Source: Ectothiorhodospira sp. BSL-9 (GTDB lineage: Bacteria > Pseudomonadota > Gammaproteobacteria > Ectothiorhodospirales > Ectothiorhodospiraceae). Taken from it: a stretch of DNA of 64,000 bases. Position 1 is the first letter of the stretch, and each line of letters begins with the position of its first letter. Below the pieces are notes generated by a model. It saw only the letters and a list, made by a program, of their open reading frames with translations. It was not told the DNA's origin and searched no databases. Positions 33,664 through 56,084 of this stretch are shown piece by piece. A program made the translations under genes and the position numbers. Where the stretch lies: positions 1,666,001-1,730,000 of the forward strand of contig NZ_CP011994.1 in assembly GCF_001632845.1 (NCBI RefSeq), in the 5' to 3' direction.

Positions 33664-34359
33664 ATGGCTAAACTGAGCAAGCGCATGCGGGCCATCCGCG
33701 AGAAAGTGGAGCCCGGCAAGTTCTATCCCCTCAACGACGCCCTGCAGATCCTCAAGGACACGGCTTCCGCCAAGTTCGCTGAATCTGTGGACGTGAGCGT
33801 GAACCTGGGCGTTGATCCCCGTAAGTCCGATCAGGTGGTGCGTGGTTCCACCGTGCTGCCCAACGGCACCGGCAAGTCCGTGCGCGTGGCCGTGTTCACT
33901 CAGGGCGCCAACGCCGATGCCGCCCGGGAAGCCGGTGCCGATATCGTCGGCATGGACGACCTGGCCGAGCAGGTGAAGGCCGGCAATCTGGATTTCGACG
34001 TGGCCATTGCCAGCCCCGACGCCATGCGCGTGGTGGGTCAGCTGGGTCAGATCCTGGGCCCGCGTGGCCTGATGCCGAACCCCAAGGTGGGCACCGTGAG
34101 CACCGATGTGGCCACGGCGGTGAAGAATGCCAAGGCAGGTCAGGTGCGTTACCGCACGGACAAGGCCGGTATCATTCATTGCACCATTGGCAAGGTGGGC
34201 TTTGAGCCTCAGGCGCTGGAGGAAAACCTCAATGCGCTGCTGAGCGATCTGCAGAAGGCCAAGCCTTCCGCTGCCAAGGGTGTGTACATGAAGAAGGTGA
34301 CGGTCTCCACCACCATGGGCCCGGGTGTTCCCGTGGACCAGGGGAGTCTGTCCATCTGA
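33664..34359 (+). CDS. rplA: 50S ribosomal protein L1
   Basis: A 231-residue protein of the mobile L1 stalk. Start [40 protein letters not shown] lies in domain II, and [19 protein letters not shown] is the signature. L1 also binds its own mRNA to repress rplKA in E. coli; a like site may lie in front of rplK but was not resolved. Confidence 0.97.
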   Translation: MAKLSKRMRAIREKVEPGKFYPLNDALQILKDTASAKFAESVDVSVNLGVDPRKSDQVVRGSTVLPNGTGKSVRVAVFTQGANADAAREAGADIVGMDDLAEQVKAGNLDFDVAIASPDAMRVVGQLGQILGPRGLMPNPKVGTVSTDVATAVKNAKAGQVRYRTDKAGIIHCTIGKVGFEPQALEENLNALLSDLQKAKPSAAKGVYMKKVTVSTTMGPGVPVDQGSLSI

Positions 34360-34384
34360 TTTTGCAGTTTGGGTAGGACTGCCG

Positions 34385-34599
34385 GCGGTTGCCGGCATCC
34401 GTCCAAGACCGCAGGTGTGCCAGGGAGGCCTGGCACTTAATGGGACAACGGTTTCGCCTGCGCAGACGGTGTCTCCCGATTCAGGTTCTTCCTGCTGAGG
34501 GTACGCCGTGAAAGGGGTCGGGGAATTTTTCCTCGGCTTTATCACACAGCGTCGGAGGCGTAGTTAAGCCCCCGTCGTCAGACAGGAGGTAGGTAATCC
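34385..34599 (+). promoter_or_regulatory. L10 leader (ribosomal protein L10-L12 mRNA-binding region)
   Basis: The 240-base gap before rplJ contains CAAGACCGCAGGTGTGCCAG, a CCAGG/CCTGG hairpin, TTAATGGGACAACGG and CCTGCGCAGACGGTG. These are the conserved pieces of the L10 leader, which folds so that the L10(L12)4 complex can block rplJ translation. The exact 5' limit is uncertain. A second hairpin (GGGAATTTTTCC) near 34523 may be an attenuator-like element. Confidence 0.75.
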
Positions 34600-35130
34600 G
34601 TGGCACTGAATCTCGAAGACAAGAAAGCGATTGTCTCTGAGGTCGCCGCGGTGGCCGCTCAAGCACATTCGGCTGTGGCTGCCGAATACCGTGGACTGTC
34701 CGTGGGTGAGATGACCGAACTGCGCCAGAAGGCGCGGGACACCGGTGTCTACCTGCGGGTGGTGAAGAACTCCCTGGCCCGCCGCGCGGTTCAGGGGACC
34801 GATTTCGAGTGCATGCAGGAAGGTATGGTGGGTCCGCTCATCATCGCTTTCTCCCAGGAAGATCCTGGTGCAGCTGCTCGTCTGGTCAAGGACTTCTCCA
34901 AGGACCACAAGAAGCTTGAGTGCAAGATGGTGTCCGTGAGCGGGCAATTGCTGGGACCGGCGGAACTTGACCGCCTGGCCAGTATGCCGACCCGCGATCA
35001 GGCCATCAGCATGCTCATGGCGACGATGAAAGCCCCGCTCGACAAGTTTGCTCGCACTGTTAATGAAGTGCCTGGCAAGCTGGTTCGCACCGTGGCCGCC
35101 ATCCGGGACCAGAAGCAGGCCGCCGCCTGA
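34600..35130 (+). CDS. rplJ: 50S ribosomal protein L10
   Basis: A 176-residue protein with a GTG start, forming the base of the L7/L12 stalk. The N-terminal half includes VAAEYRGLSVGEMTELRQKA and VKNSLARRAV, which bind 23S rRNA. The C-terminal helix (PGKLVRTVAAIRDQKQAAA) holds L12 dimers. Weak start and leader fit translational control by its own product. Confidence 0.97.
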   Translation: MALNLEDKKAIVSEVAAVAAQAHSAVAAEYRGLSVGEMTELRQKARDTGVYLRVVKNSLARRAVQGTDFECMQEGMVGPLIIAFSQEDPGAAARLVKDFSKDHKKLECKMVSVSGQLLGPAELDRLASMPTRDQAISMLMATMKAPLDKFARTVNEVPGKLVRTVAAIRDQKQAAA

Positions 35131-35178
35131 CCCAATATTGAACTGAATCGGGTATTGCACCCTCTTAGGAGTTAAATC

Positions 35179-35556
35179 ATGGCAGTTTCGAAAGAAGACA
35201 TCCTGGAAAGCATTGGCAACATGACTGTCCTGGAGATCGTTGACCTGATCTCCGCGATGGAAGAGAAGTTCGGCGTTTCCGCCGCAGCCGCCGTCGCTGC
35301 TGCCCCGGCCGCCGCTGCCGGTGGCGAAGCCGCTGCAGAAGTCAAGGACGAGTTCGACGTGGTGATGTCCAGCTTCGGCTCCAACAAGGTGGGCGTGATC
35401 AAGGTTGTGCGCGCTCTGACCGGTCTGGGTCTGAAGGAAGCCAAGGATATGGTGGAGTCCGCTCCGGCCACCATCAAGGAAGGTGCCAACAAGGACGACG
35501 CCGAGAAGATGAAGAAGGAACTGGAAGAAGCCGGCGCCACTGTCGAACTGAAATAA
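35179..35556 (+). CDS. rplL: 50S ribosomal protein L7/L12
   Basis: A 125-residue stalk protein. N-terminal dimerisation domain, then an Ala-rich hinge ([20 protein letters not shown]), then the C-terminal factor-binding domain with [20 protein letters not shown]. It is read 48 bases after rplJ with a good Shine-Dalgarno (TAGGAG). Present in multiple copies per ribosome, hence usually made in excess over L10. Confidence 0.98.
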   Translation: MAVSKEDILESIGNMTVLEIVDLISAMEEKFGVSAAAAVAAAPAAAAGGEAAAEVKDEFDVVMSSFGSNKVGVIKVVRALTGLGLKEAKDMVESAPATIKEGANKDDAEKMKKELEEAGATVELK

Positions 35557-35604
35557 GGCGTTGGTCTGGTCCTTTGTTGAAAGACCAGGTCCTGTCAGTA
35601 CAGG

Positions 35605-35640
35605 GGCTGGCGGTGCTACACCGCCGGCCTCTTTCTGCTT
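35605..35640 (+). terminator. Attenuator hairpin between rplL and rpoB
   Basis: An 11-bp stem (GGCTGGCGGTG with CACCGCCGGCC, one G-T pair) and a three-base loop are followed by TCTTTCTGCTT. The weak T-tract fits partial termination, which in E. coli lowers rpoBC transcription relative to the ribosomal genes. Confidence 0.7.
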
Positions 35641-35705
35641 GTCCCAGCTCACTTGTTTTTGTGAGTGGCGTGTCGATTCTGTCGATTCTAGTGTGAGGAA
35701 TCACA

Positions 35706-39788
<4,083 letters not shown>

Positions 39789-39789
39789 T

Positions 39790-44037
<4,248 letters not shown>

Positions 44038-44051
44038 CCACCAACCTCACG

Positions 44052-44086
44052 GACTCAAGTCCCCTGCTTGACAGGGGCCTTGAGTC
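44052..44086 (+). terminator. Hairpin between rpoC and rpsL
   Basis: GACTCAAG-T-CCCCTG, loop CTTGA, CAGGGG-C-CTTGAGTC: a long stem with a small internal bulge directly after rpoC. There is no T-run, so it may be a weak or Rho-assisted terminator. Confidence 0.6.
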
Positions 44087-44162
44087 TGCCTAACATATCG
44101 CACCCTCGACAGGCCGGTTGGGTCCGGCCTGTCGTTGTTTTTGGGCTAGGAGAAAAGCTTTC

Positions 44163-44540
44163 ATGGCAACAATTAACCAGTTAGTGCGCAAGCCCCGCAA
44201 GCGCCCGACGGAAAAGAGCAATGTGCCGGCCCTTGAGGCCTGTCCGCAAAAGCGTGGTGTCTGCACCCGCGTGTACACCACGACGCCGAAAAAGCCGAAC
44301 TCTGCGTTGCGTAAGGTGGCTCGTGTGCGCCTGACCAATGGTTACGAAGTGTCCAGCTATATCGGCGGTGAAGGCCATAACCTCCAGGAGCACTCTGTAG
44401 TGCTGATCCGTGGCGGTCGTGTAAAGGACTTGCCCGGTGTGCGCTATCACACGGTTCGCGGCAGCCTGGATACTCAGGGTGTTCAAAATCGGAAGCAGGC
44501 TCGCTCCAAGTACGGCGCGAAGCGTCCCAAGAAGGCCTAA
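44163..44540 (+). CDS. rpsL: 30S ribosomal protein S12
   Basis: A 125-residue decoding-centre protein. Start [18 protein letters not shown]; a longer upstream frame is not homologous. [17 protein letters not shown] contains the Lys whose change gives streptomycin resistance, and [17 protein letters not shown] contains the second one. Both are the wild-type, sensitive residues. First gene of the str operon. Confidence 0.98.
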   Translation: MATINQLVRKPRKRPTEKSNVPALEACPQKRGVCTRVYTTTPKKPNSALRKVARVRLTNGYEVSSYIGGEGHNLQEHSVVLIRGGRVKDLPGVRYHTVRGSLDTQGVQNRKQARSKYGAKRPKKA

Positions 44541-44552
44541 GCGGCCTGTTGA

Positions 44553-45029
<477 letters not shown>

Positions 45030-45070
45030 GACGGCGGCCTAGGCAATAGATTCTTCGAGGTATTTCTACA

Positions 45071-47170
<2,100 letters not shown>

Positions 47171-47222
47171 TCCAGGGCCAATGCGGCCCAGCCAGATTTG
47201 AATTTTTTGAAGGGGTAGAAAG

Positions 47223-48413
<1,191 letters not shown>

Positions 48414-48419
48414 ACGTCC

Positions 48420-48734
48420 ATGGCAGCCAAGCAAAGAATTCGTATTCGCCTCAAGGCCTTTGATCATCGTTTGATCGATCGCTCGGCCGTTGAGATCGTG
48501 GAAACCGCGAAGCGTACCGGTGCGCGGGTGAAGGGTCCGATCCCTTTGCCCACGAAGATGGAAAGCTTCACGGTGCTCATCTCTCCCCACGTCAACAAGG
48601 ACGCGCGGGACCAGTATGAGATCCGTACGCACAAGCGTCTGATGGATATCATGGACCCCACCGACAAGACGGTGGACGCCCTGATGAAACTGGACCTGGC
48701 GGCCGGTGTGGATGTGCAAATAAAGCTTAACTAG
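48420..48734 (+). CDS. rpsJ: 30S ribosomal protein S10 (NusE)
   Basis: A 104-residue protein. [35 protein letters not shown] and [20 protein letters not shown] span its RNA-binding loop. It also binds NusB in rRNA antitermination and NusG in coupling. Start is 6 bases after tuf. In E. coli the S10 leader lies upstream of this gene; here there is no room, see the leader before rplC. Confidence 0.97.
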   Translation: MAAKQRIRIRLKAFDHRLIDRSAVEIVETAKRTGARVKGPIPLPTKMESFTVLISPHVNKDARDQYEIRTHKRLMDIMDPTDKTVDALMKLDLAAGVDVQIKLN

Positions 48735-48799
48735 CCCTGATTTCTGTGGCATAATAGTTGGCTTTCCATGGCCCGGTGCAGGGTAACTTGTACCGGGCC
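48727..48799 (+). promoter_or_regulatory. Putative promoter and leader hairpin before rplC
   Basis: TTAACT (48727-48732) and CATAAT (48750-48755) are 17 bases apart, a fair sigma-70 match overlapping the rpsJ stop. It is followed by a hairpin GGCCCGGT ... ACCGGGCC (48770-48799). The 131-base rpsJ-rplC gap is the longest in the S10 set and could hold the L4-type control seen upstream of rpsJ in E. coli. Confidence 0.45.
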
Positions 48800-48865
48800 G
48801 TGACTTTCAGAATGAAATAATTTCTCCGACGCCCCGGGTCTCGGGGTGGAAGCAGAGGTAGTGTC

Positions 48866-49510
48866 ATGGCAATCGGACTGGTCGGTCGCAAGGTGGGCAT
48901 GACTCGTGTCTTTACGGAAGACGGAGTGTCCCTGCCGGTGTCTGTCATCGAGGTGGAGCCGAATCGTGTCGCCCAGGTGAAGGCCGGCGAGCGCGATGGT
49001 TATCGCTCCCTTCAGGTAGCGGTGGGTTCTCGTAAGGCGAGTCGTGTAGGTAAGCCCCTGGCCGGTCATCTGGCCAAGGCGGGCGTGGAGGCCGGTCGCG
49101 GTCTCTGGGAATTCCGTCTGGAAGATGGTGAAGGCGAGGGTATTGAGGCCGGCGCCGAGTTGAAGGTGGATGTCTTTTCCGAAGGTCAGATGGTGGATGT
49201 CACCGGGACCAGTAAGGGTAAAGGTTTCCAGGGTGTGATCAAGCGTCACAACTTCAGCATGCAGGACGCCACTCACGGTAACTCCCGCTCCCATCGTGCG
49301 CCGGGTTCCATTGGTCAGAATCAGACTCCTGGTCGCGTGTTCAAGGGCAAGAAGATGGCCGGTCAGATGGGCAACGTGCGTTGCACCGTCCAGAACCTGC
49401 AGGTTGTCCGGGTGGACGCTGAACGGAATCTGCTTCTGATTCGTGGTGCGGTGCCGGGTTCCACCGGTGGTGACGTCATGGTGCGTCCCGCTGTCAAGGC
49501 GAAGGGTTGA
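48866..49510 (+). CDS. rplC: 50S ribosomal protein L3
   Basis: A 214-residue protein close to the peptidyl transferase centre. [20 protein letters not shown] at the start. The long loop [20 protein letters not shown] contains the Gln normally methylated by PrmB, and [20 protein letters not shown] is near the C-terminus. Confidence 0.97.
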   Translation: MAIGLVGRKVGMTRVFTEDGVSLPVSVIEVEPNRVAQVKAGERDGYRSLQVAVGSRKASRVGKPLAGHLAKAGVEAGRGLWEFRLEDGEGEGIEAGAELKVDVFSEGQMVDVTGTSKGKGFQGVIKRHNFSMQDATHGNSRSHRAPGSIGQNQTPGRVFKGKKMAGQMGNVRCTVQNLQVVRVDAERNLLLIRGAVPGSTGGDVMVRPAVKAKG

Positions 49511-49515
49511 ATCTC

Positions 49516-50121
49516 ATGAAGCTTCAGGTTCAGGACACGCAGCAAGGCGTTGACGTCTCCGACGCAGCGTTTGGCCGCGATTTTAACGAGACGCTGGTGC
49601 ACCAGGCTGTGGTCGCCCATATGGCCGGTGGTCGCTTTGGTACCAAGGCGCAGAAGACTCGTGCGCAGGTGCGTGGCGGCGGCGCCAAGCCCTGGCGGCA
49701 GAAGGGTACGGGCCGTGCCCGTGCCGGTACCATCCGCAGCCCGCTGTGGCGTGGGGGCGGCAAGATCTTTGCGGCCGCGCCTCGTGACTATCGGCAGAAA
49801 CTCAACCGCAAGATGTATCGGGCCGCCATGGCCAGCATCTTTTCCGAGCTGGTCCGTCAGGATCGTCTGGTGGTGGTTGAAGACTTCAAGGTGGGCGAGC
49901 CCCGTACCAAGGCGCTGATTGCCAAGTTGTCCGAACTGGGCCTGGAGTCGGCGCTGATTGTGGCGGCTGAGGCTGACGGTAATCTGTACCTCTCGGCGCG
50001 AAATCTGCCGAAAGTGGATGTTCTGGACGTCGCGGAAGTGAATCCCGTGAGTCTGGTGGGTGCTGAGAAGGTGTTGATCACCGTGTCCGCGCTCAAGCAT
50101 GTTGAAGGGTGGCTGTCATGA
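49516..50121 (+). CDS. rplD: 50S ribosomal protein L4
   Basis: A 201-residue protein. Start [16 protein letters not shown] chosen over a TTG three codons earlier. The loop [20 protein letters not shown] lines the exit tunnel. In E. coli L4 also represses the S10 operon. The stop overlaps the rplW start by 4 bases. Confidence 0.96.
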   Translation: MKLQVQDTQQGVDVSDAAFGRDFNETLVHQAVVAHMAGGRFGTKAQKTRAQVRGGGAKPWRQKGTGRARAGTIRSPLWRGGGKIFAAAPRDYRQKLNRKMYRAAMASIFSELVRQDRLVVVEDFKVGEPRTKALIAKLSELGLESALIVAAEADGNLYLSARNLPKVDVLDVAEVNPVSLVGAEKVLITVSALKHVEGWLS

Positions 50122-50414
50122 ACGAAGAAAGAATGCTGAAGGTGATCGTCGGTCCGCATGTGTCCGAGAAAGGCACCATGCTCGCTGAAGCCGCGAACCA
50201 GCATGTGTTCAAGGTGGCTGTCGACGCAACCCGTGATGAAGTTCGCCAGGCCGTGGAGAAACTCTTCGAAGTGAAGGTTTCCTCGGTGCGTGTGCTGAAC
50301 CAGCAGGGTAAGCGTAAGCGGTTGGGCAGATCCCAGGGTCGCCGCAATCATTGGAGAAAGGCCTACGTGACCCTCGAGCCGGGTTACGATATTGAACTGG
50401 CCGGCAACGAGTAA
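50118..50414 (+). CDS. rplW: 50S ribosomal protein L23
   Basis: A 98-residue protein at the tunnel exit, where trigger factor and SRP dock. [20 protein letters not shown] start; [20 protein letters not shown] and [20 protein letters not shown] are conserved. It begins inside the rplD stop (ATGA). Confidence 0.96.
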   Translation: MNEERMLKVIVGPHVSEKGTMLAEAANQHVFKVAVDATRDEVRQAVEKLFEVKVSSVRVLNQQGKRKRLGRSQGRRNHWRKAYVTLEPGYDIELAGNE

Positions 50415-50432
50415 TCGGAAAGGTAACGCGAA

Positions 50433-51257
50433 ATGGCGATCGTCAAGTCGAAACCCACTTCCGCGGGCCGCCGTTTTGTGGTCCGGGGTGTGACCCCCGA
50501 TCTTCACAAGGGCGAGCCGTACGGCCCGCTGTTGGAGAAGAAGAGCCGCACCGGTGGCCGCAACAACCAGGGGCGCATTACGACGCGTCACGTGGGTGGC
50601 GGTCACAAGCAGCGCTACCGCATCGTGGACTTCAAGCGCAACAAGGATGACGTCCCGGGTAAGGTTGAGCGGCTGGAATATGATCCTAACCGTAGTGCGC
50701 ATCTTGCATTGGTGCTGTACGCGGACGGCGAACGTCGGTATATTATCGCGCCTCGTGGCGTGAAGGCCGGCGACCCGGTGGTCTCTGGCGTGCATGCCCC
50801 GATTCGGTCTGGCAACTGCCTGCCGCTTCGGAACATTCCGCTGGGTACCGTGATTCACTGCATCGAGATGCGTCCCGGTAAGGGTGCGCAGCTGGCACGC
50901 AGTGCCGGCACTGGCGTGCAGTTGGTTGCACGTGAGGGTCAGTACGTGACGCTGCGACTGCGCTCCGGAGAGATGCGCAAGGTGCATGCGGATTGCCGCG
51001 CGACCATCGGTGAAGTCAGTAATTCCGAGCACAGCCTGCGCAAGTTCGGCAAGGCTGGCGCCCGTCGTTGGCTGGGCATTCGCCCGACCGTACGAGGCAC
51101 GGCGATGAACCCGGTCGACCACCCCCACGGTGGTGGTGAAGGCCGGAACTTCGGCCAGCATCCGGTTACCCCCTGGGGTATTCCGACCAAGGGTTACAAA
51201 ACCCGCAAGAACAAGCGGACGGATAGCATGATTGTGCGCCGTCGGAAAGCGAAGTAA
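50433..51257 (+). CDS. rplB: 50S ribosomal protein L2
   Basis: A 274-residue protein needed for subunit joining and peptidyl transfer. [20 protein letters not shown] at the N-terminus. The signature [20 protein letters not shown], with the conserved His, lies near residue 230, followed by the basic tail [19 protein letters not shown]. Confidence 0.97.
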   Translation: MAIVKSKPTSAGRRFVVRGVTPDLHKGEPYGPLLEKKSRTGGRNNQGRITTRHVGGGHKQRYRIVDFKRNKDDVPGKVERLEYDPNRSAHLALVLYADGERRYIIAPRGVKAGDPVVSGVHAPIRSGNCLPLRNIPLGTVIHCIEMRPGKGAQLARSAGTGVQLVAREGQYVTLRLRSGEMRKVHADCRATIGEVSNSEHSLRKFGKAGARRWLGIRPTVRGTAMNPVDHPHGGGEGRNFGQHPVTPWGIPTKGYKTRKNKRTDSMIVRRRKAK

Positions 51258-51276
51258 GAGTTGAGGGGATAGATCA

Positions 51277-51549
51277 GTGCCGCGTTCGCTGAAGAAAGGT
51301 CCTTTTGTCGACCATCATCTGTTCAAGAAAGTGGAAGCAGCTTCTGCTGCCAACGACAGGCGTCCCATCAAGACCTGGTCACGCCGGTCCATGGTGATTC
51401 CGCAGATGGTGGGATTGACGTTGGCTGTCCATAACGGGCGGCAGCATGTGCCGGTGCTGATCAACGAAAACATGGTGGGTCACAAGCTCGGGGAGTTCGC
51501 CGCAACGCGTACCTTCAAGGGCCACGTGGCTGACAAGAAGGCAAGGTAA
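51277..51549 (+). CDS. rpsS: 30S ribosomal protein S19
   Basis: A 90-residue head protein with a GTG start, [40 protein letters not shown] and [15 protein letters not shown] are conserved. It binds 16S rRNA together with S13. Confidence 0.96.
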   Translation: MPRSLKKGPFVDHHLFKKVEAASAANDRRPIKTWSRRSMVIPQMVGLTLAVHNGRQHVPVLINENMVGHKLGEFAATRTFKGHVADKKAR

Positions 51550-51559
51550 GGGGTTGATG

Positions 51560-51892
51560 ATGGAAACCGTCGCAGTATTGCGATTCGCTCGCATATCGCC
51601 GCAGAAGTGTCGGTTGGTGGCGGATCAGGTCCGTGGGCTGCCCGTTGAGCGGGCGCTGCAGATTCTGTCCTTCAGCCCGAAGAAGTCCGCTCATCTGGTT
51701 CGCAAGATCCTTGAGTCGGCCATTGCCAATGCCGAGCACAATGATGGTGCGGATGTGGATGAGCTGCGTGTGTCGCGCATCTGTGTGGACCAGGGTCCGG
51801 TGCTCAAGCGCATCCAGGCGCGGGCCAAGGGCCGGGCTAACCGGATCAACAAACGTACAAGTCACATTACCGTCGCCGTCAGCGCCGAGTAA
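51560..51892 (+). CDS. rplV: 50S ribosomal protein L22
   Basis: A 110-residue protein starting [20 protein letters not shown]; two codons upstream are also Met/TTG and cannot be excluded. The tunnel hairpin loop is near [20 protein letters not shown], the site of some macrolide-resistance mutations; nothing unusual is visible. Confidence 0.96.
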   Translation: METVAVLRFARISPQKCRLVADQVRGLPVERALQILSFSPKKSAHLVRKILESAIANAEHNDGADVDELRVSRICVDQGPVLKRIQARAKGRANRINKRTSHITVAVSAE

Positions 51893-51906
51893 GGTAGGGG
51901 TCTGAG

Positions 51907-52593
51907 ATGGGTCAGAAAGTCAATCCGATCGGTTTCCGTCTGGGGGTGTCCGCGGACTGGGCATCCACCTGGTACGCAGATGGTCGGGATTACGCCGACA
52001 ACCTGCACAGTGATCTGGAAATCCGTAAGTTTCTGAAGAAGAAACTGTCCCAGGCCTCCGTCAGTCGCATCGAGATCGCCCGGCCCGCGCGCCAGGCGTT
52101 CATCACGATTCACACGGCGCGTCCGGGTATCGTCATCGGCAAGAAGGGCGAGGATATCGAGGCGCTGCGCCGCGAGGTTGCCGGCCGCCTGGGTCTTCCC
52201 CCGCAGGCCGTGAAGATCAACATTGAAGAGATCCGCAAGCCCGAGACCGATGCACAGCTCGTGGCCGAAGGGATCGCGCAACAGCTGGAGCGCCGTATCA
52301 TGTTCCGCCGCGCCATGAAGCGCGCCGTGGGTAATGCGATGCGCCTCGGCGCTCAGGGCGTGAAAGTGCATGTCTCCGGCCGCCTCAACGGCGCCGAGAT
52401 CGCCCGCAGCGAGTGGTATCGCGAAGGCCGTGTGCCGCTGCATACCCTGCGCGCGGAAATTGATTATGGGTTTGCCGAAGCTCAGACCACCTACGGCATC
52501 ATCGGTGTGAAGGTCTGGGTGTTTAAGGGTGAAGTGTTCGACTTCGAGAAAAAGACGGACGCTGCCCAGGAAGGCAAGGCCGCGGTTAACTGA
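51907..52593 (+). CDS. rpsC: 30S ribosomal protein S3
   Basis: A 228-residue protein at the mRNA entry site. [20 protein letters not shown] at the start and a KH domain with [15 protein letters not shown]. The C-terminal domain ends [14 protein letters not shown]. Confidence 0.97.
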   Translation: MGQKVNPIGFRLGVSADWASTWYADGRDYADNLHSDLEIRKFLKKKLSQASVSRIEIARPARQAFITIHTARPGIVIGKKGEDIEALRREVAGRLGLPPQAVKINIEEIRKPETDAQLVAEGIAQQLERRIMFRRAMKRAVGNAMRLGAQGVKVHVSGRLNGAEIARSEWYREGRVPLHTLRAEIDYGFAEAQTTYGIIGVKVWVFKGEVFDFEKKTDAAQEGKAAVN

Positions 52594-52605
52594 GGAGTTT
52601 GAGTG

Positions 52606-53019
52606 ATGCTGCAGCCCAAGAGAACAAAATTCCGTAAGCAGTTCAAGGGCAAGAACCGCGGTCTGGCTATTTCCGGTGGGAAGGTCAGCTTCGGCGAGTT
52701 CGCCCTGCAGTCTGTCGATCGGGGCCGTATCACGGCGCGTCAGATTGAAGCTGCTCGTCGTGCGATGAACCGGCATATCAAGCGTGGCGGCAAGATCTGG
52801 ATCCGTATTTTCCCGGATGTGCCCGTCACCAAAAAGCCCGTTGAAGTGCGTATGGGTAAGGGTAAGGGCAACGTGGAATACTGGGTTTGCAAGATTCAGC
52901 CCGGCCGCGTGCTCTATGAGATGGAAGGCGTGAGTGAAGAAGTGGCTCGTGAGGCGTTTCGCCTGGCCGCTGCCAAGCTGCCCATCAAGACGGCATTTGT
53001 GACACGGCAGGTGATGTGA
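52606..53019 (+). CDS. rplP: 50S ribosomal protein L16
   Basis: A 137-residue protein that helps position tRNA in the A and P sites. [19 protein letters not shown] start, placed at ATG after a GTG codon. [20 protein letters not shown] contains the region that is hydroxylated in some bacteria. The stop overlaps the rpmC start by one base. Confidence 0.96.
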   Translation: MLQPKRTKFRKQFKGKNRGLAISGGKVSFGEFALQSVDRGRITARQIEAARRAMNRHIKRGGKIWIRIFPDVPVTKKPVEVRMGKGKGNVEYWVCKIQPGRVLYEMEGVSEEVAREAFRLAAAKLPIKTAFVTRQVM

Positions 53020-53216
53020 TGAAGGCGAGCGAAGTGCGTGAGCAGAACACCGAAGAACTGCGTGGTGAGCTGCTGGAGCTGTACCGCGAGCAGTTCAAGA
53101 TGCGGATGCAAAAGGGCACGGGCCAACCGCCCCGCCCAGACCGCTTCGGCAAAATCCGCAAGGACGTTGCCCGCATCAAGACCGTGCTGAACGAGCGTTC
53201 GAGAGCAGGCGAGTAA
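53019..53216 (+). CDS. rpmC: 50S ribosomal protein L29
   Basis: A 65-residue helical hairpin protein. [20 protein letters not shown], then [20 protein letters not shown]. It is joined to rplP by a TGATG junction and to rpsQ by a 4-base gap. Confidence 0.95.
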   Translation: MKASEVREQNTEELRGELLELYREQFKMRMQKGTGQPPRPDRFGKIRKDVARIKTVLNERSRAGE

Positions 53217-53220
53217 AGTC

Positions 53221-53487
53221 ATGAGCGAACAAGAAGTCAAAGAACAACGTGCGGTCACTGGCCGTGTCATCAGTGACAAGATGGACAAGACCCGCACTGT
53301 GCTCATCGAGCGCCGTGTGCGTCACCCACTGTATGGCAAGTACATGCGCCGCTCCACCAAGCTGCACGTCCATGACGAAGGCAACGACTCCCGCATGGGC
53401 GATAAGGTCCTGGTGAAGGAGTGCCGCCCCATGTCCCGGACGAAGACGTTCCGCCTGCTGAAGGTTGTTGAGCGCGCGCCTGAGTGA
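53221..53487 (+). CDS. rpsQ: 30S ribosomal protein S17
   Basis: An 88-residue OB-fold protein. [20 protein letters not shown] and [20 protein letters not shown], then [20 protein letters not shown], are the family's conserved blocks. Confidence 0.96.
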   Translation: MSEQEVKEQRAVTGRVISDKMDKTRTVLIERRVRHPLYGKYMRRSTKLHVHDEGNDSRMGDKVLVKECRPMSRTKTFRLLKVVERAPE

Positions 53488-53528
53488 GGCCGGTGACGGC
53501 CACCACCGATACGAAGTGAGATCAGATC

Positions 53529-53897
53529 ATGATTCAGATGCAGACGGTTTTGGATGCAGCGGACAACAGCGGGGCGCGCCGGGTCCAGTGCATCAAGGTT
53601 CTCGGCGGTTCGCACCGGCGCTACGCCGCCGTGGGTGACATTGTGAAGGTGAGCGTCAAGGACGCGATCCCCCGCGGCAAGGTCAAGAAGGGCGAGGTTT
53701 ACAACGCGGTGGTCGTGAGAACCGCCAAGGGTGTACGTCGTCCGGATGGCTCGGTCATCCGCTTCGATCGTAATGCGGCCGTTCTGCTGAATAACCAGCT
53801 GCAGCCGATTGGCACCCGTATTTTCGGGCCCGTCACACGCGAGCTGCGCGGTGAGCGGTTCATGAAGATCATTTCCCTGGCGCCGGAAGTACTGTAA
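53529..53897 (+). CDS. rplN: 50S ribosomal protein L14
   Basis: A 122-residue protein of the subunit interface. [40 protein letters not shown] and [13 protein letters not shown] are conserved. First of the spc gene group in the classical division. Confidence 0.97.
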   Translation: MIQMQTVLDAADNSGARRVQCIKVLGGSHRRYAAVGDIVKVSVKDAIPRGKVKKGEVYNAVVVRTAKGVRRPDGSVIRFDRNAAVLLNNQLQPIGTRIFGPVTRELRGERFMKIISLAPEVL

Positions 53898-53921
53898 CGC
53901 GAAAGGCTGAGGTAGAAGACG

Positions 53922-54242
53922 ATGCGCAGAATTCGACAGGGTGATGATGTAGTGGTCATCGCCGGCAAGGACAAGGGCCGCCGCGGTACCGTACTGAAGG
54001 TGATCGACGATAAGCGGGTCCTGGTTCAGAACCTGAATATGGTGAAGAAGCATCAAAAGCCCAACCCTCATAACGGGGTTCAGGGCGGCATCATCGATAA
54101 AGAGATGCCATTGGACGTGTCCAATGTGATGCTTTACAACCCCGCAAGCGGCAAGGGTGATCGCGTGGGCTTCCGGACGCTCGAGGACGGCCGCAAGGTG
54201 CGGTACTACAAGTCCAACAACGAAGTCGTTGACGCGTCTTAA
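53922..54242 (+). CDS. rplX: 50S ribosomal protein L24
   Basis: A 106-residue KOW-domain protein that starts 50S assembly. [20 protein letters not shown] is the KOW motif, and [20 protein letters not shown] and [17 protein letters not shown] follow. Confidence 0.96.
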   Translation: MRRIRQGDDVVVIAGKDKGRRGTVLKVIDDKRVLVQNLNMVKKHQKPNPHNGVQGGIIDKEMPLDVSNVMLYNPASGKGDRVGFRTLEDGRKVRYYKSNNEVVDAS

Positions 54243-54252
54243 GGTGAATACG

Positions 54253-54792
54253 ATGGCCAGGTTGAAACAATTTTACCAGGAGACCGTAGTCAAGCAGCTC
54301 ATGGAGCGCTTTGAGTACGGCAATGTCATGGAAGTCCCGAAGATCACGAAGATCACCCTGAACATGGGTCTGGGCGAAGCCGTGGCGGACAAGAAAGTCA
54401 TTGAACACGCGGTAGGCGACATGACTGCTGTCTCCGGACAGAAGCCGGTCGTGACCAAGGCGCGCAAGTCCATTGCCGGGTTCAAGATCCGCGATGGTTA
54501 TCCCATTGGCTGCAAGGTCACCCTGCGCCGGGAGCAGATGTATGAGTTCCTGGATCGTCTGGTGAACGTGGCGCTGCCCCGGGTGCGTGACTTCCGTGGT
54601 CTGAATGCCAAGTCCTTCGATGGTCGTGGCAATTACAATATGGGCGTGCGCGAGCAGATCATCTTCCCGGAAGTCGATTACGACAAGATCGATGCGTTGC
54701 GTGGGATGGATATCACCATCACCACGACGGCCAAGACTGACGAGGAAGGTCGGGCGCTGCTGCAGGCGTTCAACTTCCCGTTCAAGAATTGA
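54253..54792 (+). CDS. rplE: 50S ribosomal protein L5
   Basis: A 179-residue protein of the central protuberance, binding 5S rRNA. Start [20 protein letters not shown]; a longer upstream frame is non-homologous. [20 protein letters not shown] is the signature. In E. coli the S8 repressor site lies near this start; not resolved here. Confidence 0.97.
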   Translation: MARLKQFYQETVVKQLMERFEYGNVMEVPKITKITLNMGLGEAVADKKVIEHAVGDMTAVSGQKPVVTKARKSIAGFKIRDGYPIGCKVTLRREQMYEFLDRLVNVALPRVRDFRGLNAKSFDGRGNYNMGVREQIIFPEVDYDKIDALRGMDITITTTAKTDEEGRALLQAFNFPFKN

Positions 54793-54805
54793 GAGGTTTT
54801 TAGAC

Positions 54806-55111
54806 ATGGCCAAGATTTCCATGATGATGCGTGAAAAGAAGCGCGCCCAGCTGGTAAAGCAGTATGCCGAACGGCGGGCTGAGCTCAAGGCGCTCATCAG
54901 TAGCCCCGAGACGAGCCCGGAGGCCCGTATGGAAGCGGTGGTGAAGCTGCAGAAGCTGCCCCGTGATTCCAGCCCGGCGCGCCAGCGTAACCGCTGCCGC
55001 CTGACCGGTCGTCCGCATGGCTACTATCGGAAATTTGGCCTGGGGCGTAACAAGCTGCGCGAAGCGGCCATGCGGGGCGATGTGCCCGGTCTGGTCAAGT
55101 CGAGCTGGTAA
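54806..55111 (+). CDS. rpsN: 30S ribosomal protein S14
   Basis: A 101-residue protein of the long form, without the four-Cys zinc motif found in the short form. [20 protein letters not shown] at the start and [20 protein letters not shown] near the end are diagnostic. Confidence 0.96.
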   Translation: MAKISMMMREKKRAQLVKQYAERRAELKALISSPETSPEARMEAVVKLQKLPRDSSPARQRNRCRLTGRPHGYYRKFGLGRNKLREAAMRGDVPGLVKSSW

Positions 55112-55126
55112 GAGGGAAAGACCGAA

Positions 55127-55522
55127 ATGAGTATGACCGATCCCGTGGCAGACCTCCTGACCCGCATTCGCAACGGCCAGCGCGCTGCCAAGACCGAAGT
55201 AACCCTGCCGGCTTCCAAGCTGAAGGTGGCGATTGCCCGCGTCCTGAAGGACGAGGGCTACGTCGCTGATGTAGTCGTTGACGAGCAGGAAAAGAAACCC
55301 GTCATGACGGTGAAATTGAAGTACTTCCAGGGCAAGCCCGTGATCGAGACGATCCAACGGGTGAGCCGTCCGGGCCTGCGTATCTATCGCTCCAAGGATG
55401 ACTTGCCGACTGTAATCGGTGGCCTTGGTGTGGCGGTGATCTCCACCTCTGGTGGTGTGATGACCGAACGCCAGGCACGTGCCCAGGGTCAGGGCGGCGA
55501 AGTACTTTGCGTCGTCTCCTAA
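55127..55522 (+). CDS. rpsH: 30S ribosomal protein S8
   Basis: A 131-residue protein of the 30S platform and, in E. coli, repressor of the spc operon. [20 protein letters not shown] and [20 protein letters not shown] are the conserved ends. Two in-frame ATG codons lie at the start (55127, 55133). Confidence 0.97.
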   Translation: MSMTDPVADLLTRIRNGQRAAKTEVTLPASKLKVAIARVLKDEGYVADVVVDEQEKKPVMTVKLKYFQGKPVIETIQRVSRPGLRIYRSKDDLPTVIGGLGVAVISTSGGVMTERQARAQGQGGEVLCVVS

Positions 55523-55535
55523 TCGGATAGAAGCC

Positions 55536-56069
55536 ATGTCCCGAGTAGCGAAAAACCCCATCACGCTCCCTAAGGGCGTAGATGTGATGATTAACAACGA
55601 GATGATCTCCGTCAAAGGTCCGAAGGGAGCGATGGAGTTCCCGATGAACCCGAACGTCGAGGTCTCGCAGGATGAAGGCGTGGTGCGCCTGGGGCCGGCT
55701 AATGGCAACGAGAAGCATTGGGCCATGGCCGGGACGATCCGCGCGCTGATCAACAATATGGTCACGGGCGTCAGCGCCGGCTTCGAGAGAAAGCTGGAAC
55801 TGGTGGGCGTGGGTTATCGCGCTCAGGCACAGGGCAAGACGCTGAACCTGACGCTGGGGCTGTCCCACCCGGTGGAGTATCCGGTGCCCGAGGGCATCAC
55901 CATCGAGACCCCCAGTCAGACCGAAGTCGTGGTCAAGGGCATCGACAAGCAGCAGGTCGGCCAGGTGGCTGCCGAGATCAGGAGCTTCCGCCCGCCGGAG
56001 CCTTACAAGGGTAAGGGTGTCCGGTATGCGAATGAGCAGATCATTCGCAAGGAAGCCAAGAAGAAATAA
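55536..56069 (+). CDS. rplF: 50S ribosomal protein L6
   Basis: A 177-residue protein near the factor-binding site. [40 protein letters not shown], and the signature [20 protein letters not shown] are present. Start at 55536 after a clear spacing from rpsH. Confidence 0.97.
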   Translation: MSRVAKNPITLPKGVDVMINNEMISVKGPKGAMEFPMNPNVEVSQDEGVVRLGPANGNEKHWAMAGTIRALINNMVTGVSAGFERKLELVGVGYRAQAQGKTLNLTLGLSHPVEYPVPEGITIETPSQTEVVVKGIDKQQVGQVAAEIRSFRPPEPYKGKGVRYANEQIIRKEAKKK

Positions 56070-56084
56070 GGCAAGGTGACCACG

